NCBI RefSeq assembly: GCF_000149955.1
Contig: NC_030993.1
Coordinates: 3,278,743-3,342,742, forward strand
Length of the DNA: 64,000 nt
Reading direction: 5' to 3'
DNA from: Fusarium oxysporum f. sp. lycopersici 4287
Taxonomy: Eukaryota; Ascomycota; Sordariomycetes; Hypocreales; Nectriaceae
Shown: positions 12,507 through 25,114 of the stretch, in pieces
How positions within the stretch are numbered: position 1 is the stretch's first letter
Layout of the letters: each line of letters starts with the position of its first letter
Notes under the pieces: model-generated
What the model saw: only the letters and a program-made list of their open reading frames with translations
What the model was told of the DNA's origin: nothing
Database searches by the model: none
Made by a program: the position numbers and the translations under genes

Positions 12507-13596
12507 CGATGAATCCTTGTTGCGCACCAGGTGGAATGAATGGAGTTGGTATACAGGCTTTTGGCTAGAGCCATGATAGAGCTTGCACCCTTTTTTATTT
12601 GTTTTATTTATTGCATTTAGCATTGGGAGTGAATGGCCACGCAGTTGCGCTGGTCTTGACAGGGAATGGCAGTTGCTATAGAGCGAGCATCGAGCCCAAA
12701 ATCAATTGAACTGGCCTCCAAGGCCGTGTAATATTTAAATCCTGTCCCTTTGCGATGTGATCTATGTTGCGTGCCTGGTGATGTGAGTATCACCAACAGT
12801 AAAGTTTGTCCCGCTTGTCTGTGAATGAGACGGCCTCACCGTATAACGAATATGTGTTCCGTAAACTCTGGGGGGCTGTAATTCGATGAGCGGCTATGAA
12901 AGCGGGTCATCTGTATTAGACGGTGGAACAAACAGGGATTAGCGCAACAACGCGAGTATGAAATCTTCTCTCAAATTGATGTAGGACATGAGTATCTCGA
13001 ACCCTTTCCCTTACTTTTTAAGGCTGGGGGAAACTTTGATAAGCCATTCCAGGCCAAAAGAAATTTCACTCCTTTTGTCTTTCATTAATTTATTTCTGGG
13101 GCCATAGGACGACGCAGCACGACAATAACTTGATCTTTTCCTTGTTCGGCGGCATCTGTACTGTACGATCGATTGCTTGTAATCTAGTGATTGCATGTGG
13201 CGATGAGCTTAGAGTAACAGCCAACTTCTGGTCTACTATTTGAGCTTTCTTGTTAAGTCTTGTGTGAGCTCTGATTAAGCTTACCGGATTATTGTTCTCC
13301 ATTGTCCGAATTGTAAATACACAAAGGCCTGTGTTACTTGGTTTTGAGACGACATTTGCTGTCAGCCTATTGTTCTAAGAAGGAGGAACAAAGGACCAGG
13401 GTTGAGGAAGAAAAAAGTAAACATCGGAAAGAGAAGGAAACTTTTGGATACGAGTGAAGGGATTATCGATAACGAGGGTACGAAGGTGAAGGGACTTGTC
13501 ACTGAGAAGTAAGGAGGAGGATTGAAGCCTGGGGGATAGTGAGTGAGGGAAGGAGTGAAGGTATTCAGAGGCTCGAAGAAGGAGACAAAGACAAAC
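12507..13596. other. Intergenic, no gene seen
   Basis: About 1.1 kb between a gene end and the TAD2 start. From roughly 13375 to 13590 the plus strand is strongly purine-rich. I found no RNA gene or open frame worth calling. Confidence 0.5.
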
Positions 13597-15291
13597 ATGG
13601 GAGTTTTCAAGTCACTTGGTCTTTCGCCGGCCAAAGCGGCAGGTGCAAAGGCCTTGCGTCGTCTTTTTGGGCGGGTGCTTCCAGGCGAGACTGACAGTGC
13701 CAGTGACACTGATCAAACGGGCAGGGGCAACTCCAGTAACGACAACAATACTCAAAGGGAGAAAAACAACAAAGTCAACGCAGATTCTTCATCTACAAAA
13801 CATCAGGATACATCTGCCCCGACTGATAATCGCCAACAAGAAGACGCTCTCACCAATACCGAAACATCTGCAACTACCTCCGATATGGTGTCGCCTCAGA
13901 AGCACGTCCCCCAGGGGATCGTGGACAAGGAGAACCAACCGCCAAACACGGCTCAGTTGTCAGACTCGCTCTCTCGTCTGAAAATTGGAGAGGAGAAGGC
14001 TGTCGCAACATCCCCCAAGCCCGTCGTTTCCACTGCCCCTGCTGCTGCTGCCGCCGAGGATGCAGCTCCCGCCGTTGAAGGTGTACCTGCTGCCCCCATC
14101 TACACAGACCCTGCTGTCATAGCGGAGCGAGCGATGCACATGAAGTTCACTGAAGAAGCTCTTGACATGGTAAGTTAACCAACACACTTGGAAATGGCAA
14201 ACCGTCCCCCGCCCTCTACTAAGACTGTATATTCCCTACGACATTTAACTTTTGGCTAACTCTCAACCCAGGCGCGACTTGCTCTCAGAACCAACGAAAC
14301 ACCCGTGGGATGTGTTCTTGTTCACGATGGAAAGGTCATTGCTCGAGGCATGAATGCAACCAACGTCACTCGAAATGGTACTCGCCATGCTGAGTTCATG
14401 GCCCTCGGCGCTTTACTCTCTTACCCTCCCAAGAATGGACCAAGGACAACCTACCTGAAGCCCAAGCCCGAGAACCAGTCAGCCGAAGCTTCTGATACAT
14501 CTTCTGTCGAATCAGGACCCGCCGATGAGGGTAATGAGGATGGATCCAAGGGCCACCTCTACCCTTATGGCCAGAAGTGCCACCCTGATGCGCGAGTTGA
14601 TAGATCTATCATTCGAGAGAGCATTTTGTACGTCACTGTAGAGCCGTGTGTCATGTGTGCTTCTCTCTTGCGACAACTCGGTATCAAGAAGGTCTATTTT
14701 GGCGCAGTCAACGACAAGTTTGGCGGAACAGGCGGTGTCTTCAGCATTCATGCCAACTCACTTCCTGTCAGTGCTGATGGCCAGACTGCCAGCGCACATC
14801 CAACACCAAAGCCTGCGCAGCTTCCAGACGGAAGTGGCACACTGGGCGTCTCGTATCCTCCAGGTGGAGGAGACGGTGGAAACCTGGAATCTGGTTACGA
14901 AATTGAGGGTGGATGGGGTCGTGATGAGGCTGTCGCACTTCTGAGACGATTTTATGTCCAGGAGAATGGACGAGGTAAGTGATACATATAACTCGACTAT
15001 TTTGACTGATATGCTGACTCTATAGCTCCGGTGCCTCGCAAGAAGGAAGGCCGTGCAGCTCGATTGGCTGCCATGATGGAGGGCGAGGGCACCGGTGAAG
15101 GCACTGGCGAGAGCAACGGTGAAAGCAACGGGGAGGATAATGGCGAAGGCAACGACGACGAAAACGGCGAAGAAACGCCAACTCCGGATCTTGCTGCCAC
15201 TGAACCCGAGCCCCAAGTTCTTGACCTGCCCACTTCAACTCAAACTCTGAAGGAAACGCCCGCGCCGCTAGGTGATCGTACCAACGTCTAG
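13597..15291 (+). CDS. TAD2: tRNA-specific adenosine-34 deaminase catalytic subunit
   Basis: Tad2 with its partner Tad3 converts adenosine 34 of tRNA anticodons to inosine. The cytidine deaminase-like zinc site is intact: HAE at residues 230-232 (zinc ligand H230, proton-shuttling E232) and PCVMC with C317 and C320. Exons are 13597-14169, 14272-14974 and 15026-15291; both introns have GTAAGT donors and keep frame, giving 513 residues. The start at 13597 has a good AAAC-ATG-G context. The protein is much longer than bacterial TadA. About 190 residues of Ser/Asn/Ala/Pro-rich sequence precede the deaminase domain, and the tail is a Gly/Glu/Asn tandem repeat ending in a Pro/Thr-rich segment. An acidic insert separates the HAE and PCxxC motifs. 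The gene is essential in yeast, and nothing here looks broken. Confidence 0.92.
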
Positions 15292-15985
15292 AACAGCGTT
15301 GTCGCGATGCCGCTGCCGCATCTGCGCCGTAAGAGTAACACAGAAAATGGTGGAGCCACGGAATAGGTGGACACATCCCATGGAACCTAGCTGATGGAAC
15401 TGTATCTATCAGCCCTCCGAGACACCTGTGCCAAAGTATTGAAAGCACAATTGGAGAGGATAAACTCATTTTAGACGTTTGGAGGGTCGAGTTGCAGTTT
15501 CGGTGGAATTTTGAACAGAATTGCTGTGGGAGGATGGCTTTGACTTTTGATGCATTTTGGGCGAGCATGACGCTCAAGCGGAGGACATGGCGTGCGGGCT
15601 GCTGAGTTCCAGTCGATTGGGGGCGAGGAAGAGTGCTGTCACTGGATGGTGTTGTGGTTTGTGATAGCATAATACACTTATGAATAAGGCTGATGGGTGG
15701 TCATGGAGTGCTGGGTAAATTACCATGCGTGGCAGTCTCTACCATGGAGAGTGTAGATCACAGCAAGACCAGCAATTTTGGGCATGGAGGCCGAAGCTAG
15801 ACTCAGTGACTCCTTGAGTTTGGCGGGAGCAAGTGACTGATTCACTGACTAGACCCCATATCCCATTCCAAATCTCAATTTAATGGACAGAGAGGCCAAG
15901 ACTATTTACTTGCTTCAGCGTAGACATGAGCAACGATAACGACCCTGTTTCTACTTATACTGCCACTGGAATCCAATCTAATGAC
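15292..15985. other. Intergenic border of the accessory island
   Basis: About 690 bases between the TAD2 stop and the end of the RHS pseudogene. No gene, repeat or RNA seen. The two genes converge here. Confidence 0.5.
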
Positions 15986-18900
15986 CTAACCATAATTAAC
16001 AAACGACTGATGCTTGATCAGGCCGTTGTGCAGAGTTCCAACTAGGCCACTGGGCCCAACCATACTCAATAAGCCCTTGAAATTCCTCTCCTGCTCCCGA
16101 TACAGATTGGCCATCTCCATCCTTTCCTTGGACACCCATTTTCCAGCTCTCTGAGGCAGGTCTTCACTCTTGGCAACAGCGAAGCCCGCGCGTATTCCTA
16201 TTAGTAATCCACCACCTGTTAATCCCTTCTTCAACCTTTGAGCCGAAGTCTGCGCCACGGCCGATTCTCCTCCTTTGACCAAATGCGAGCCGGCCGAGAC
16301 AAGACCTCCGAGAGCGCCCATCGCGGCGCCAGAGCCAAATGCCGTGCCTGCTCCTTCAAACAGACTGTAGTGGGTGCCATAGAACTTGTTCTCAATCGCA
16401 TTATGTGCCACGGTTGTCAACAACGACGATGTTGCGCTGATCAAGGCCTTGCTGCCGACGGTTGCAGCAGCACCAATGATATTCTCTGTTGCAGTGCCCA
16501 TTGCCAAACCAACTGCCTGTCCAAGGCGTTCAGTTGCGCTCACCATGTTGGCTGGTGTAGCCACTGCTCCCAAAGCACCGGTGGCTCCTCCGATGGCCGC
16601 GTTGACGAGCACCGTGGCTGCGTAGCCGCCCCAGAACTTTCCACCTCGTTCATTGCGATGATCAAAAGACTACGTTGTACCAGCGATACCTCCACTGGCC
16701 AGAGCTCCAGCAGCAGCAGCAGCAAGTGGCGCCGCGGCTCTTCCTGTGGCAATTGTGAGGGCAATGGCGCCAACGACGAGGGCAGCTCCGAGGACAACGC
16801 CCAGTACAGCTGATAACGACCAATGCCTAGAAGGATCAGCGTGATTTATAGGGTCGTTGTTCTCAAATGCCAGTCGGTTGAGTCCGTCAGTCCTGGCGAG
16901 GTCCTTGACTGCCAGAATGTCATCAGGCGTGGTAAAGCGGCTAGTAATGGGGTCGTACCACTTGGATCTAAAGTCATAAAGCTCTGTGCCTTCATCGAGA
17001 CTTTTGCTTTCGTATGTTGAAGTCTTGTCGAAGCTCGTATCGCTTGGCTGCACTCTCTTGATCCTGGGTGTTCCGAAGTCGTCATAAGTGATGGTTTTGA
17101 GCAGACTTCCATCAGTGCTCTTGAACCTGTGTGTCACGTTTCCTTTGACGTCGGTGAATAAAGCGGCAGAGGATGGAGAATATCCAGAGGCATGTGTGCT
17201 GGCTTGCTTGGGACTGTCTTGCTACAGTTTCCGATCAAGATGCCAGCACCAAACAGTTTAATCGTGATGATCTCGGAGCCGTCCTTCTTGATCTGAATAT
17301 TATAGTCGTCGCTGATTGTCAAGAGAGACCCTCCGTTTCCGGGAACCTCTCGCTTCACAGTCTTGCCATCTGGAGCGCCTGTCATGTTTGTTGTTTTCCC
17401 AACGTTGTCCTTGTAAGATGCAAGCAGTCCGAATGAGTCGTAGCTGAGTTGCAAACTCGAAGCCTCAGTATCTCTGCGGGTTGTCCTCCCAGCTCTATCA
17501 TATAAGATATTGAAAGCTGTCGCGGCGCCTCGCTTTCCAGTCGCCGGGTTACTTCCGTATGAAATGGTCGTGTCCGCCTTGGTAAGGATGTTGCCTGACG
17601 AATCATATACATAGTTCTTCACATTTGCGTCTCCAATCTGTGAGTTCTTGAGACGCTTACCTTCATAGTTGTACTTCTTGGCCACGTTGGACATGCCGTC
17701 AAGATTCTGGGCAAGTTGGTCTGCTCCATTGTAGATATACGTCTTCTGAACCAAGGGCTTAGTGTCTGAGGGAGACTGCCCTAGTTGGTCAAGGTTGTGA
17801 CTGAGGGTGTACGACTGGAGATCGTACTCGAAAGTGTGCTGAAAATCGGTCTGTCCGTCGGCCTTGCCAAATGTGATTTTGTTGGGCTTTTCCGTTGCAT
17901 TATTATACTCAAAGGTGCCGTCGAGCCATGTCTCTCGCTGACCTCCTGGTCCCTCAGCGTAGACTTCGCTGTATGAAAGCAGAGATCCGATGTACTTGTT
18001 CAGTTTGGTAGCACCGTTGGGATAAGACTTGGTCATTACCTGTCCCTGCCAATCGTACTCGAAGACTATTTCGTACTCAACCCCATCGGCGAGAGTCAAA
18101 GCCCGAGAGCTCAGTCGGGCCCGTTCGTCGTACTCAAAGCTAAGCTTGGTCTCCAGTTGCTTTGCTTCACCTGAAGGATAAACCGTCATCGAGGAAAGTC
18201 TCTCCTTGCCAGCATCATCGTACTGATACCTAAGCACTCTGCCATCAAAACCAGTCTTACTGATAGGACGACCTTTGCTGTCCCTATCCAACATAATCGC
18301 CTCTTCGTTGGCGTTGATGGTTTTCTCTAACTGTCCCGTACCATTATAGATATAAGTCATCGCTAGCTGCTCCGGTGGCTTAGCTGGGTCTTGCATTCTC
18401 TGATAAACGTTGTCAAGGATCCGAAGCTGGCCAAGCGAGTTGTATTTCCTCGTTTCCCTCTTTGCTTGAGGATCGGAAGCAGACAACAGATTGCCGGCAA
18501 CATCGTACGTGAACTCTGAAGTCAAGGCTCCCTGATTCGCAGCTGAGATAATATGCTCCTTTCCGTTGATGGAAATATATGTACGAGGCGCAGACCAAAG
18601 CACGACATTAGTGGCGCTCGCGTTTGGATCTGGTCCGGTAACAGTCTCCAAGACTGTTCCGCCCCCAATGGAATATTGCAGGCTTGAGACGGAATTAATG
18701 GCCGAGTCGTTGTGGCTTGGGCGAGTCTTGTTGAGGACCCGACCGAGCTTGTCGAATACCGAAGTTGTGCCTTCTGACGGCCCGGGCTGATACTCGAAGT
18801 TGTCCCATGGAGCTGACTGGAGGTTGAAGCTTTCGAAGAGGGGATTGCCGCGAGTATCATATGTCCAACACTTCCAAGTGACATGCTTGCCTGTTGAACT

Positions 18901-21900
18901 GCTGGCAGGGTCAACTCCTTGTCTAGATCGTTGCATCCTCTTCTGTCCAACACAATCAACAACGTCTAGTACTTGAAGTTGCCCAATGTCTGTGTCATTG
19001 AAGTACGACAAGGTCGATGAGGTCAAATACGAGTTCCCTGCCGAGCTCTTGAAGAGGTCGTAGCTGTACTGCTGAACTGGATCCAGGATACATTTGTCAG
19101 ACAAGAGCTTCATAAAATCGCTTGATGCCGCATACACCTTGGGCAGGAATTCCTTGGCTGTAGTTGAGAGAGTCCTTGTGACCTTGCTTTGATGCGTGCC
19201 TCGATGTTTCTGCCGAAGCCATCGACGCGAGTACACGTGAGTCGTCCACTCGTCTCACGTTTGGCCAGCAGCTCGCCACTTGCCATATCATACGCAAGAA
19301 GTTGGATGGAATTGACGCCACGACCTTTTTCTACCTGTTGAATTGGGAGACTGTTAAAGTAGGAATCATAGGTCGTCGTGGTCGTGAGGCCGGCAGGGTC
19401 CATGGTTGATATCTCATTGCCGTAATCATCGAACCCATGTGTCGTGGTTAAAAAGTCTCCAGTATCATCCGACCACCTCTTGACGGTTTCAAGAAGGGCA
19501 GTATTGCTGTTGTATGTGTACTGAGTAAAGTTCACGTCTCCTTGTTGAAACGCAGTCAAGTCCCGATTGGTTTCAACCGAGGAGAGCTTCATAGCCGTCA
19601 TGAGACTCGTGATACCTCGGATAGATGTGTAAGAACAGTTCTCCCAAGACTGGAAGAAAATCTGGCCTTGCTGATGTTCTGAAACATATTTGGTGATGAC
19701 GTTTCCATTGTCGTCGTAGGTGAATTGGGTCATCTGCACCCGGCACTGTTCCCCTTCTGTCTCGAGCTTGTCGAATAGCTTGTTGACATGATAGATATCA
19801 CATCCATTCTGCTGAGACAAGGGAGTATCGTAGTCTGTCTTTTGGGATGACAACGGGGACTGTTGAGGATCTACTTTAGGGGCTGAATTCAGCGTGTCAA
19901 TTTTAGACTTGAGCCCGATCTTTGGGAAAGTCTGGAAGTAGTGCTCGGTTGTCCAAATGTCATCAACGATGTTGTGAGTCGTGATGGACTCAAAGCCCAA
20001 CCAGCCTCTTCCTTGACTGTTTACAAGAACTTGACGATACGTCTTTGCCATATTGACCTCCAAGGCCAACAAGTTTGTGGCTGAGTCGTTGGTGTGTTCG
20101 AGGGACGTGACAGCATAATTGGGAGCGCCCTTGATAACATAGTTTCCAGGATCGGTAGGTGGATAGTTTTCCCAGTCAACGGCAGAATCGTAAACGTCCG
20201 GGTCTGTGAGACAACCGTACGAAAAGGCAGTGACAAGGCCCATTGAGTCGTTGGACGATGACAGAAGATCTGTCGGCTGGCCTGTGTTGTAGACAGGGAC
20301 AATACTGAGCTTGCCTTCGGCAGTGAGGCTGTAGAAGAGTCATCCTCCCATTCCAATGCCACTCAGATCCGCGGGAATCACTTGAGTATTCTCCGTCTTG
20401 GGATCTGGCGTGACTGGGTATGGGACAATGGGACTAACCGCGGCGCCGCAGCGTCCAACAACCGACATGCATACAAAGCTGATGTCGTTACTCTGTTGGT
20501 AGACATAAGCCAGGGATGGGTAGAGCCCGCCATTGAGATTTGTAACGGAGAACCTGCCATCTCCCTTCGGTTCCATGGCGTTTTCAACTGTTTGCGTCAG
20601 CTCGTCACCACACTTGGCGAAACTGCCCATGCCGTCACCAAGCGAGACCAGATATCTGAAGACCATGTTTGGTGCCTGGAACTCGGCCTTTCCAAGGACA
20701 ATATCCTGAGTACCATCTCCATTTATGTCGCAGGACAGGACGCTCAAAACAGGCGCGTTGGCATCTCTCTTGGGAAAGGGACCTCCGAGCATGGAATCGA
20801 TCCCAGTAGCTTTGAAACCCTTGGACGAATCGCCTGTTACGAGGCAACGGAAAGACGTGGCCTTGATGTCGTACAGATCATTGGGCAGTACCTCTTGCCA
20901 CACACGTACAAGGCTGACAGCTCCAGTTCCCGAGTGTTTCAGGAGAAACCAATCGATCGTGTTATCGAAGCCGCAGGTGGTATCTGTCTGGATGACATCT
21001 GCCAGTCCGATGCTTCCAGACTTACTCTCATTGGCAACTCCTGGAAAGTTGCGAAAGGACAGATTCTGGCCATTGGGGAAGATTTGGACAACGTCAGCGA
21101 CGCCAGTTCCAGTTATGTCCATGGCCATGAACTTGGACTTTACTACCCAGGGAAAGTTAGTCTGCTTGACTTCTTGAACCGCAGTCAGCCCAGCACCATT
21201 GCTTTGTGAGAGGAAAAACTCGAGCATTCCCCTGGCGTTCTGATACGGTATGATCAAGTCTGAGCGGCCGTTACCGTGAAGATCAGGCGCCAAGAAATCA
21301 GGCATCTTCGCATCTGGGCTCGTTGGATCCCACATAGGCATCGGTACCTGGACATTTTCCTCCGATGGAGTCCAATCAGTAATGGCATCAGGCTTCACGT
21401 CGGGGTTAGGCTTTCTCTCTGCTGTGTAGGTCTTGACCGTCATTACTTTGTTGGCAATGTCCCATACCATACAAGCAACATCAGTGAGCGCCTTGCCAGT
21501 CATATTCAGGAGAAGCAGGTAGCGACATTGGACTCGGCTTGGAAGGGGTCCGCTGGCACCGTCTTGAAGAGATCTCCCGGTGCAGTATCCTGCGCGGTGT
21601 ATGAAAACGAGGTAGGGAGAAGATTAACGGCCTGACCGTCTTTTTCTGAGCTCTCCGCTACCTGCGAGAGGTACGAATCGTTAGTCGTTGCCGACTGACC
21701 GTAGGTGAGGGAGTAGGTCCTGTTGACCGTAATCTCTCCGCCGATATTGATGCCGGTGGAGATAGAGCTGAGGAGGTTTGCCCGGGTGATGATAGCTCCT
21801 GCAATGGAATGCGTGACCAAGTCCTTGCGGTCAGCGTAGTGAAACTGGACAAAACGCGTCGCAGGAGAGTCAGTGACATCGTTGGAACAGTACTTGATCG

Positions 21901-22503
21901 AATCAAGATACGATGTGTTGACATCTCTAGTGTTCTCGGTCTGTGGAGAAGGGATGTAGTTGTATTGGATCGTGTTGCCGTGACAATCCGTCTGCTTCTT
22001 GATACGCCATTCTCATGCCTTGCCTTCAGGCTGAGTCACGATGCGGCTATCAAGAGTTGTTCCATACTCAATCTGCCGTCCCATATTGTCGGTGACCAAA
22101 AAGCCACCATCTTCACCAATCACTTGACTTGAAGACCAGTGTTTTTTATCTCAGTGGTATACACAGTTTGAGGTCCATTGTATTCCCCGTCTATGTTCAA
22201 CAAGTCTAGGCCATCCATTATGAGCTTATGTTTGGAAGTATCATAGTCCGGAGGAGGCGGGTTGACTTTGCCATAGACGACCTTTGGGGCTCCAAGGTAA
22301 ATGCTGGATACACCACCAAGCACCCAGCTAAGCCCAATGATACCGTTCGGAGTACCTTGGGAATACTGGAGGGACAGATCAGGCTCATTGCCGGACTTGA
22401 TGCCCGCAGGAGTCTCAATCTTGAGCATGTAGCGAGCAAGGCCATTATTGTCAATATCGGCTTTGCCCTGTTGACGGCCAATAGCTGAGCTATAGGAAAT
22501 CAT
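15986..22503 (-). pseudogene. SpvB/RHS-repeat Tc toxin B/C-like pseudogene
   Basis: About 6.5 kb of minus-strand coding sequence resembles the B and C components of bacterial Tc insecticidal toxin complexes fused in one gene. From the start: an SpvB-type domain (NEPDLSLQYSQG near 22380), FG-GAP/VCBS-like Asp/Gly segments at 21500-20340, many YD/RHS repeats from about 20200 to 17300, then an RHS-associated core (YDFRSKWYDPITSRFTTPDD near 16950). A hydrophobic, Ala/Gly-rich variable C-terminus follows. The reading frame is broken at least seven times. There are frameshifts at a 5-bp tandem duplication (22122-22131) and near 21508, 19190 and 17205, and in-frame stops at 22013-22015, 20340-20342 and 16670-16672. 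None of the breaks looks like an intron. In Tc toxins the B/C shell encloses a cytotoxic C-terminus that is injected through a TcA pore; no TcA gene is seen here. Bacterial origin by transfer is inferred from the family. Confidence 0.88.
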
Positions 22504-23717
22504 GATGTTCTTTGTACAATGAGTCGATAGTTGAAAAGATATAATATTGAGAACAGGGTGGAGATAATAAGTCTGCCAGAAGTAGGTCGCAAGCTGAAGA
22601 TTATACTTACAACCTCGAGATAGTAGATAGATATATGAGGATCGCGTTTGTGATACTCAAGTAAGTCAACGGCTATCTTCCTCGTCCTCTCCGCTTACAG
22701 ATTTCGATCGGCTTGAGAAGTGGCGGTTCAGACATTGGCACAACAGAGCTGAATGTGAATCTAGAGTTCAAGAGCCATTGTGTGCTGCCTGCATGCACCA
22801 TGAATATCACGGAATGGTCTAGATGCCATGCTGTAGTCTACGAATGCGCCTACATCTCGGAATCACATACTGTATCTAGTGAGTTATCATGTCCCGGGAG
22901 GTGAAGAATCGCGCAATGGTGGATCGATAAGCTCGTCACATAGATGAACCTAGCTACTCAAGAGAAAGACAAGGTCTCAGGTCTCAGATGAGAGGCTCAG
23001 AGATCATGACCTAGAACTCGCCACGTAAGAGCTGGAAGTTTTCAGCTCGAGGAACTCAGCCACTTCCCAGCAAAAGCTGGTTTGAGTTGAGCAGACACCT
23101 TCCTCTTCGACCACAACGCCTCAAAAACTAGTAGAATTATGTCTCAGTTCAACGCCGTATAAGTCGCATCGCGACGACATACAAGATTGCAGCCTCACGT
23201 CTTACAAGGCTAGAGTAGCGGGGCAATATGTAAGGTCCTAGTACAACAAATCGTAGTAGAGTATTTGGCGGAGAAACTCCTCGGTTTCGAATGACTACAC
23301 GGCGCTGAGACTGGTTTGCTCTATACGTTATCACAAAGCAAGTCGTTATGATTTGTGACCAAGCATGTTGGAGTCGCGAGACAGAAATCCATTGCGGCGC
23401 GGGAGAAGAGCTTTCCGGTTGGTATTATCTAAGTATCTTCTGATAATGTATTCGCCAACATGTCGACATCTATCACTCAGCATCGCCGCAAGACCTCCGG
23501 GACCCCATCTGGGTGAGCTGATATTGTTGGCGAACGGGGGAGCTATTTACCCTTCTTCACATATCTGATTGTCTTGATACCTGAATGATGAAGTATAAAT
23601 CCAGGATCATGCACTCAACACTCAATAACGACAAATATAGACACTTGCCGCCTCCTCATAATACCCTTCCCCTTAAATCTGTACTCAAAGCCGAAACGTG
23701 TCAATTTAAAACACAAC
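22504..23717. other. Shared upstream region of two divergent broken genes
   Basis: The 1.2 kb lies between the starts of the RHS pseudogene (minus) and the lipase pseudogene (plus). A TATA-like TATAAAT occurs at 23594-23600, about 120 bases before the lipase ATG. No gene is seen inside. Confidence 0.5.
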
Positions 23718-25051
23718 ATGGCTACCGATATGGACAATCTCAATCGTTTCGTTGCCCAAAAGAACTTGGAGAGGCTTCAGCATTATGATATAACCCTTAC
23801 AGACCCAGCTTCTGACAGCAATGCCATTATTGGCGACAAGTGGAAGCTCGCCTATTCTATTCTCAAAAAATGGAGCGACAAGAACCCAGACAGTATCAAG
23901 AAGGCCATTGAAGCGCAAGTGTTTGGCCAAAAGAACCCCATTGACTGGAACATCGCATTTCTTCCCTTCATGGAGAGTATGGCTGTATATTTGCGAGACT
24001 ATGGCAAGATCCTAGCTGCATGCGAAAAATATGCCCAGTGTCAGGACCCTGAAGTTGATACGACCCCTGAAGATCTTGAGGACGCCATCAGCACTTACAT
24101 CAGCGCTGCAGATGAAATTAACAACGTTGCCAAGCTATGGGGCATGAAGTTCATGCAGATTTGCGACTTGCCCCGTCAGGGCTTTGAGGAGCAGCCCAAA
24201 TGGTCTGGACCCATATTGCGGCGCCTTCTACACCACTGAGGCCCAGAGGAGCACCCCCTTTATCGGGTTGGCTTTCAAGGGCACATCGCCATTCAAATTG
24301 CGAGAGATCTTGGTAGATAAGAACTACCAACTCGTGCAGGGGGGACTTCCTACAAGGTCAGTCGGCCTCGGCCGGTGTCTATAATGGCCTGTTTGGCGAC
24401 TTCAGTGAAAAGGGCAAACCGTCATAAAAGCCTTATAACCACATTTTTGAACAGTTGGGGGTTATTGCCAAAACCCTTCCTCGGGCTGAAGGCACAACAA
24501 TCCGTGCTCACGTCACAGGACATTCACTTGGAGGTTCATACTCAAGCATGTGCTATGCCCAGCTTCTGATCGACGCCTCCAAGTTTCTCCCGGGGTTCAA
24601 AATGGGTGATGAGTATACTTTCGGAGCCCCTCGAGTTGGTAGCAACGACTGGGCGTTGATGAATCGCAGTCTTGCGACTGATGGGGATGGGTAGGTCTGG
24701 CGCATTGCAAACTCTGACGACATCGTACCACAACTACCGCCCACTGATCTGTTCAAGATTTAAGGGTCCTTCTATCACACTGATCAGGGTGTCACCATCT
24801 TCAATGACAAGGCTCCCCAAGACATCGCCTCAGAGATCAACGGGCTTCCCCCGCCAGGCCGAAAGTTCACATCTTGGAAAGAGTTCAAACGCGATGTCAT
24901 TGATGCTGGGCCGCATCGTAAGTTCATTTCAAGGCTACTCTGATCTGCTCAACTAACATTGTTTACAGTCCCCAACTCGTACTACAAGTCTATGGTTGAA
25001 GCAATCAAGACAACCGCAAAGAAAGAGACCACGGAAGGGAATGGCTTTTGA
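23718..25051 (+). pseudogene. Class 3 (Rhizomucor-type) lipase pseudogene
   Basis: The nucleophile elbow GHSLGG (near 24520) and the downstream FGAPRVG motif identify a fold-3 triacylglycerol lipase-like alpha/beta hydrolase, here with an N-terminal region of about 165 residues and no signal peptide. The start ATG is at 23718 with a TATA-like box upstream. The gene is broken. A frameshift falls near 24210 (an extra base around CCC), another near 24365, and three in-frame stops follow at 24425-24427, 24692-24694 and 24761-24763. Homology-like coding continues past each break to a TGA at 25049-25051. A canonical intron (GTAAGT at 24918, CTAAC branch, ACAG before 24969) is still intact, which argues for recent decay. 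The substrate is unknown. It is divergently placed next to the equally broken RHS gene, which suggests the pair formed one functional or transferred unit. Confidence 0.85.
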
Positions 25052-25114
25052 ACATTGGGCTCTTTAAGCTATATACTAATCTACATGCCTATTACAACCT
25101 CATCCATAATCCCA

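Noticed and set aside
20382..21209. 275-codon plus-strand frame
   Set aside because: It lies opposite the RHS pseudogene coding strand and has no family features; it is a shadow frame.
20340..22015. Idea that two in-frame TGA codons in the RHS gene are read as an amino acid
   Set aside because: Nuclear genes around it use the standard code, and the same gene also has a TAG and four frameshifts, so decay explains all.
15986..22503. Idea that the RHS gene breaks are introns
   Set aside because: At each break coding resumes within a few bases or directly after a single stop codon; no GT-AG pair of normal intron length fits.
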